A stretch of DNA of 13,151 bases from an uncultured Anaerotruncus sp. (GTDB taxonomy: Bacteria > Bacillota > Clostridia > Oscillospirales > Ruminococcaceae), in NCBI GenBank assembly GCA_910586875.1, contig CAJUJI010000077.1, forward strand, positions 1 to 13,151, given 5' to 3'. The translations under genes were made by a program, and so were the position numbers. The notes under the pieces were generated by a model. That model was not told where the DNA came from, ran no database searches, and worked only from the letters and a program-made list of their open reading frames with translations. Below, one piece after another: positions 13,111-13,151 of the stretch (position 1 is its first letter; the number at the start of each line of letters is the position of its first letter).

Positions 13111-13151
13111 GTTATACCTAATAAATAAAACCACTGGCATATCTGGCGGTT
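13036..13151 (-). CDS. Possible C-terminal end of a convergent gene (partial, uncertain)
   Basis: One minus-strand frame is open from the window edge for 37-38 codons and stops at TAA (13036-13038), 24 bases before the hairpin whose T-run faces this direction. The translated tail is hydrophobic (for example VVLFIRYNPLLLADIAMASTV, trimmed) and I recognise no family. A chance open frame of this length is quite possible, and the region is full of inverted repeats, so non-coding DNA is an equal alternative. Confidence 0.2.
   Translation of the reverse strand, partial: PPDMPVVLFIRYNPLLLADIAMASTVWLLQKIVTCYP

Noticed and set aside
1..13151. Search by eye for CRISPR arrays, insertion-sequence transposases, toxin-antitoxin pairs and phage genes.
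   Set aside because: No regularly spaced repeats and no proteins of those families were found; all sizeable genes are explained by transport, regulation or metabolism.

Overview
The window looks like a chromosomal stretch from a low-to-mid GC Gram-positive anaerobe, most likely class Clostridia (Oscillospirales/Lachnospirales-like). The grounds are strong GGAGG-type ribosome binding sites, TTG and GTG starts, sigma-A promoters with near-consensus boxes, lipoprotein substrate-binding proteins with long Ser/Ala/Pro linkers, and a tRNA gene that encodes its own CCA. No species can be assigned from sequence reading alone. There is no CRISPR array, rRNA, phage module or recognisable transposase.

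Layout. (1) 1-1226: a tRNA-Leu(CAA) on the minus strand with its own promoter, diverging from a gene for an RNase Z-like metallo-beta-lactamase-fold hydrolase. (2) 1277-5726: a first tripartite tricarboxylate transporter (TTT) operon on the plus strand: lipoprotein receptor (TctC/Bug type), small membrane subunit (TctB), large permease (TctA), then an amidohydrolase, closed by a bidirectional terminator. A hairpin follows the receptor gene. (3) 5725-7723, minus strand: a FadR-type GntR regulator with an FCD domain and a 20-bp palindrome overlapping its own -10 box, and a separately terminated beta-propeller lactonase (6-phosphogluconolactonase-like). (4) 7835-12961: a second, divergent TTT operon on the plus strand: receptor, cupin, TctB, TctA, second cupin, and a TIM-barrel sugar-phosphate isomerase/epimerase-like enzyme. 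(5) 12962-13151: a strong hairpin and several nested inverted repeats, with a possible end of a convergent gene.

How it may work together (inference). Two binding-protein-dependent, ion-driven carboxylate importers are bundled with a lactonase, an amidohydrolase, two cupins, an isomerase/epimerase-like TIM barrel and an FCD-type regulator, a family that often senses sugar acids or other carboxylates. This fits an uncharacterised route for taking up and breaking down a sugar-acid-like or cyclic (lactone/amide) carboxylate. The substrate cannot be read from the sequence.

Most notable details: an in-frame TAA after codon 15 of the first cupin gene, with ribosome binding site and reading frame otherwise intact across the stop; three copies of an AACA(T/A)GTT operator-like motif in the leader of the second operon; the palindrome at the regulator's own promoter; and intercistronic hairpins after the first receptor gene and after the first cupin gene.
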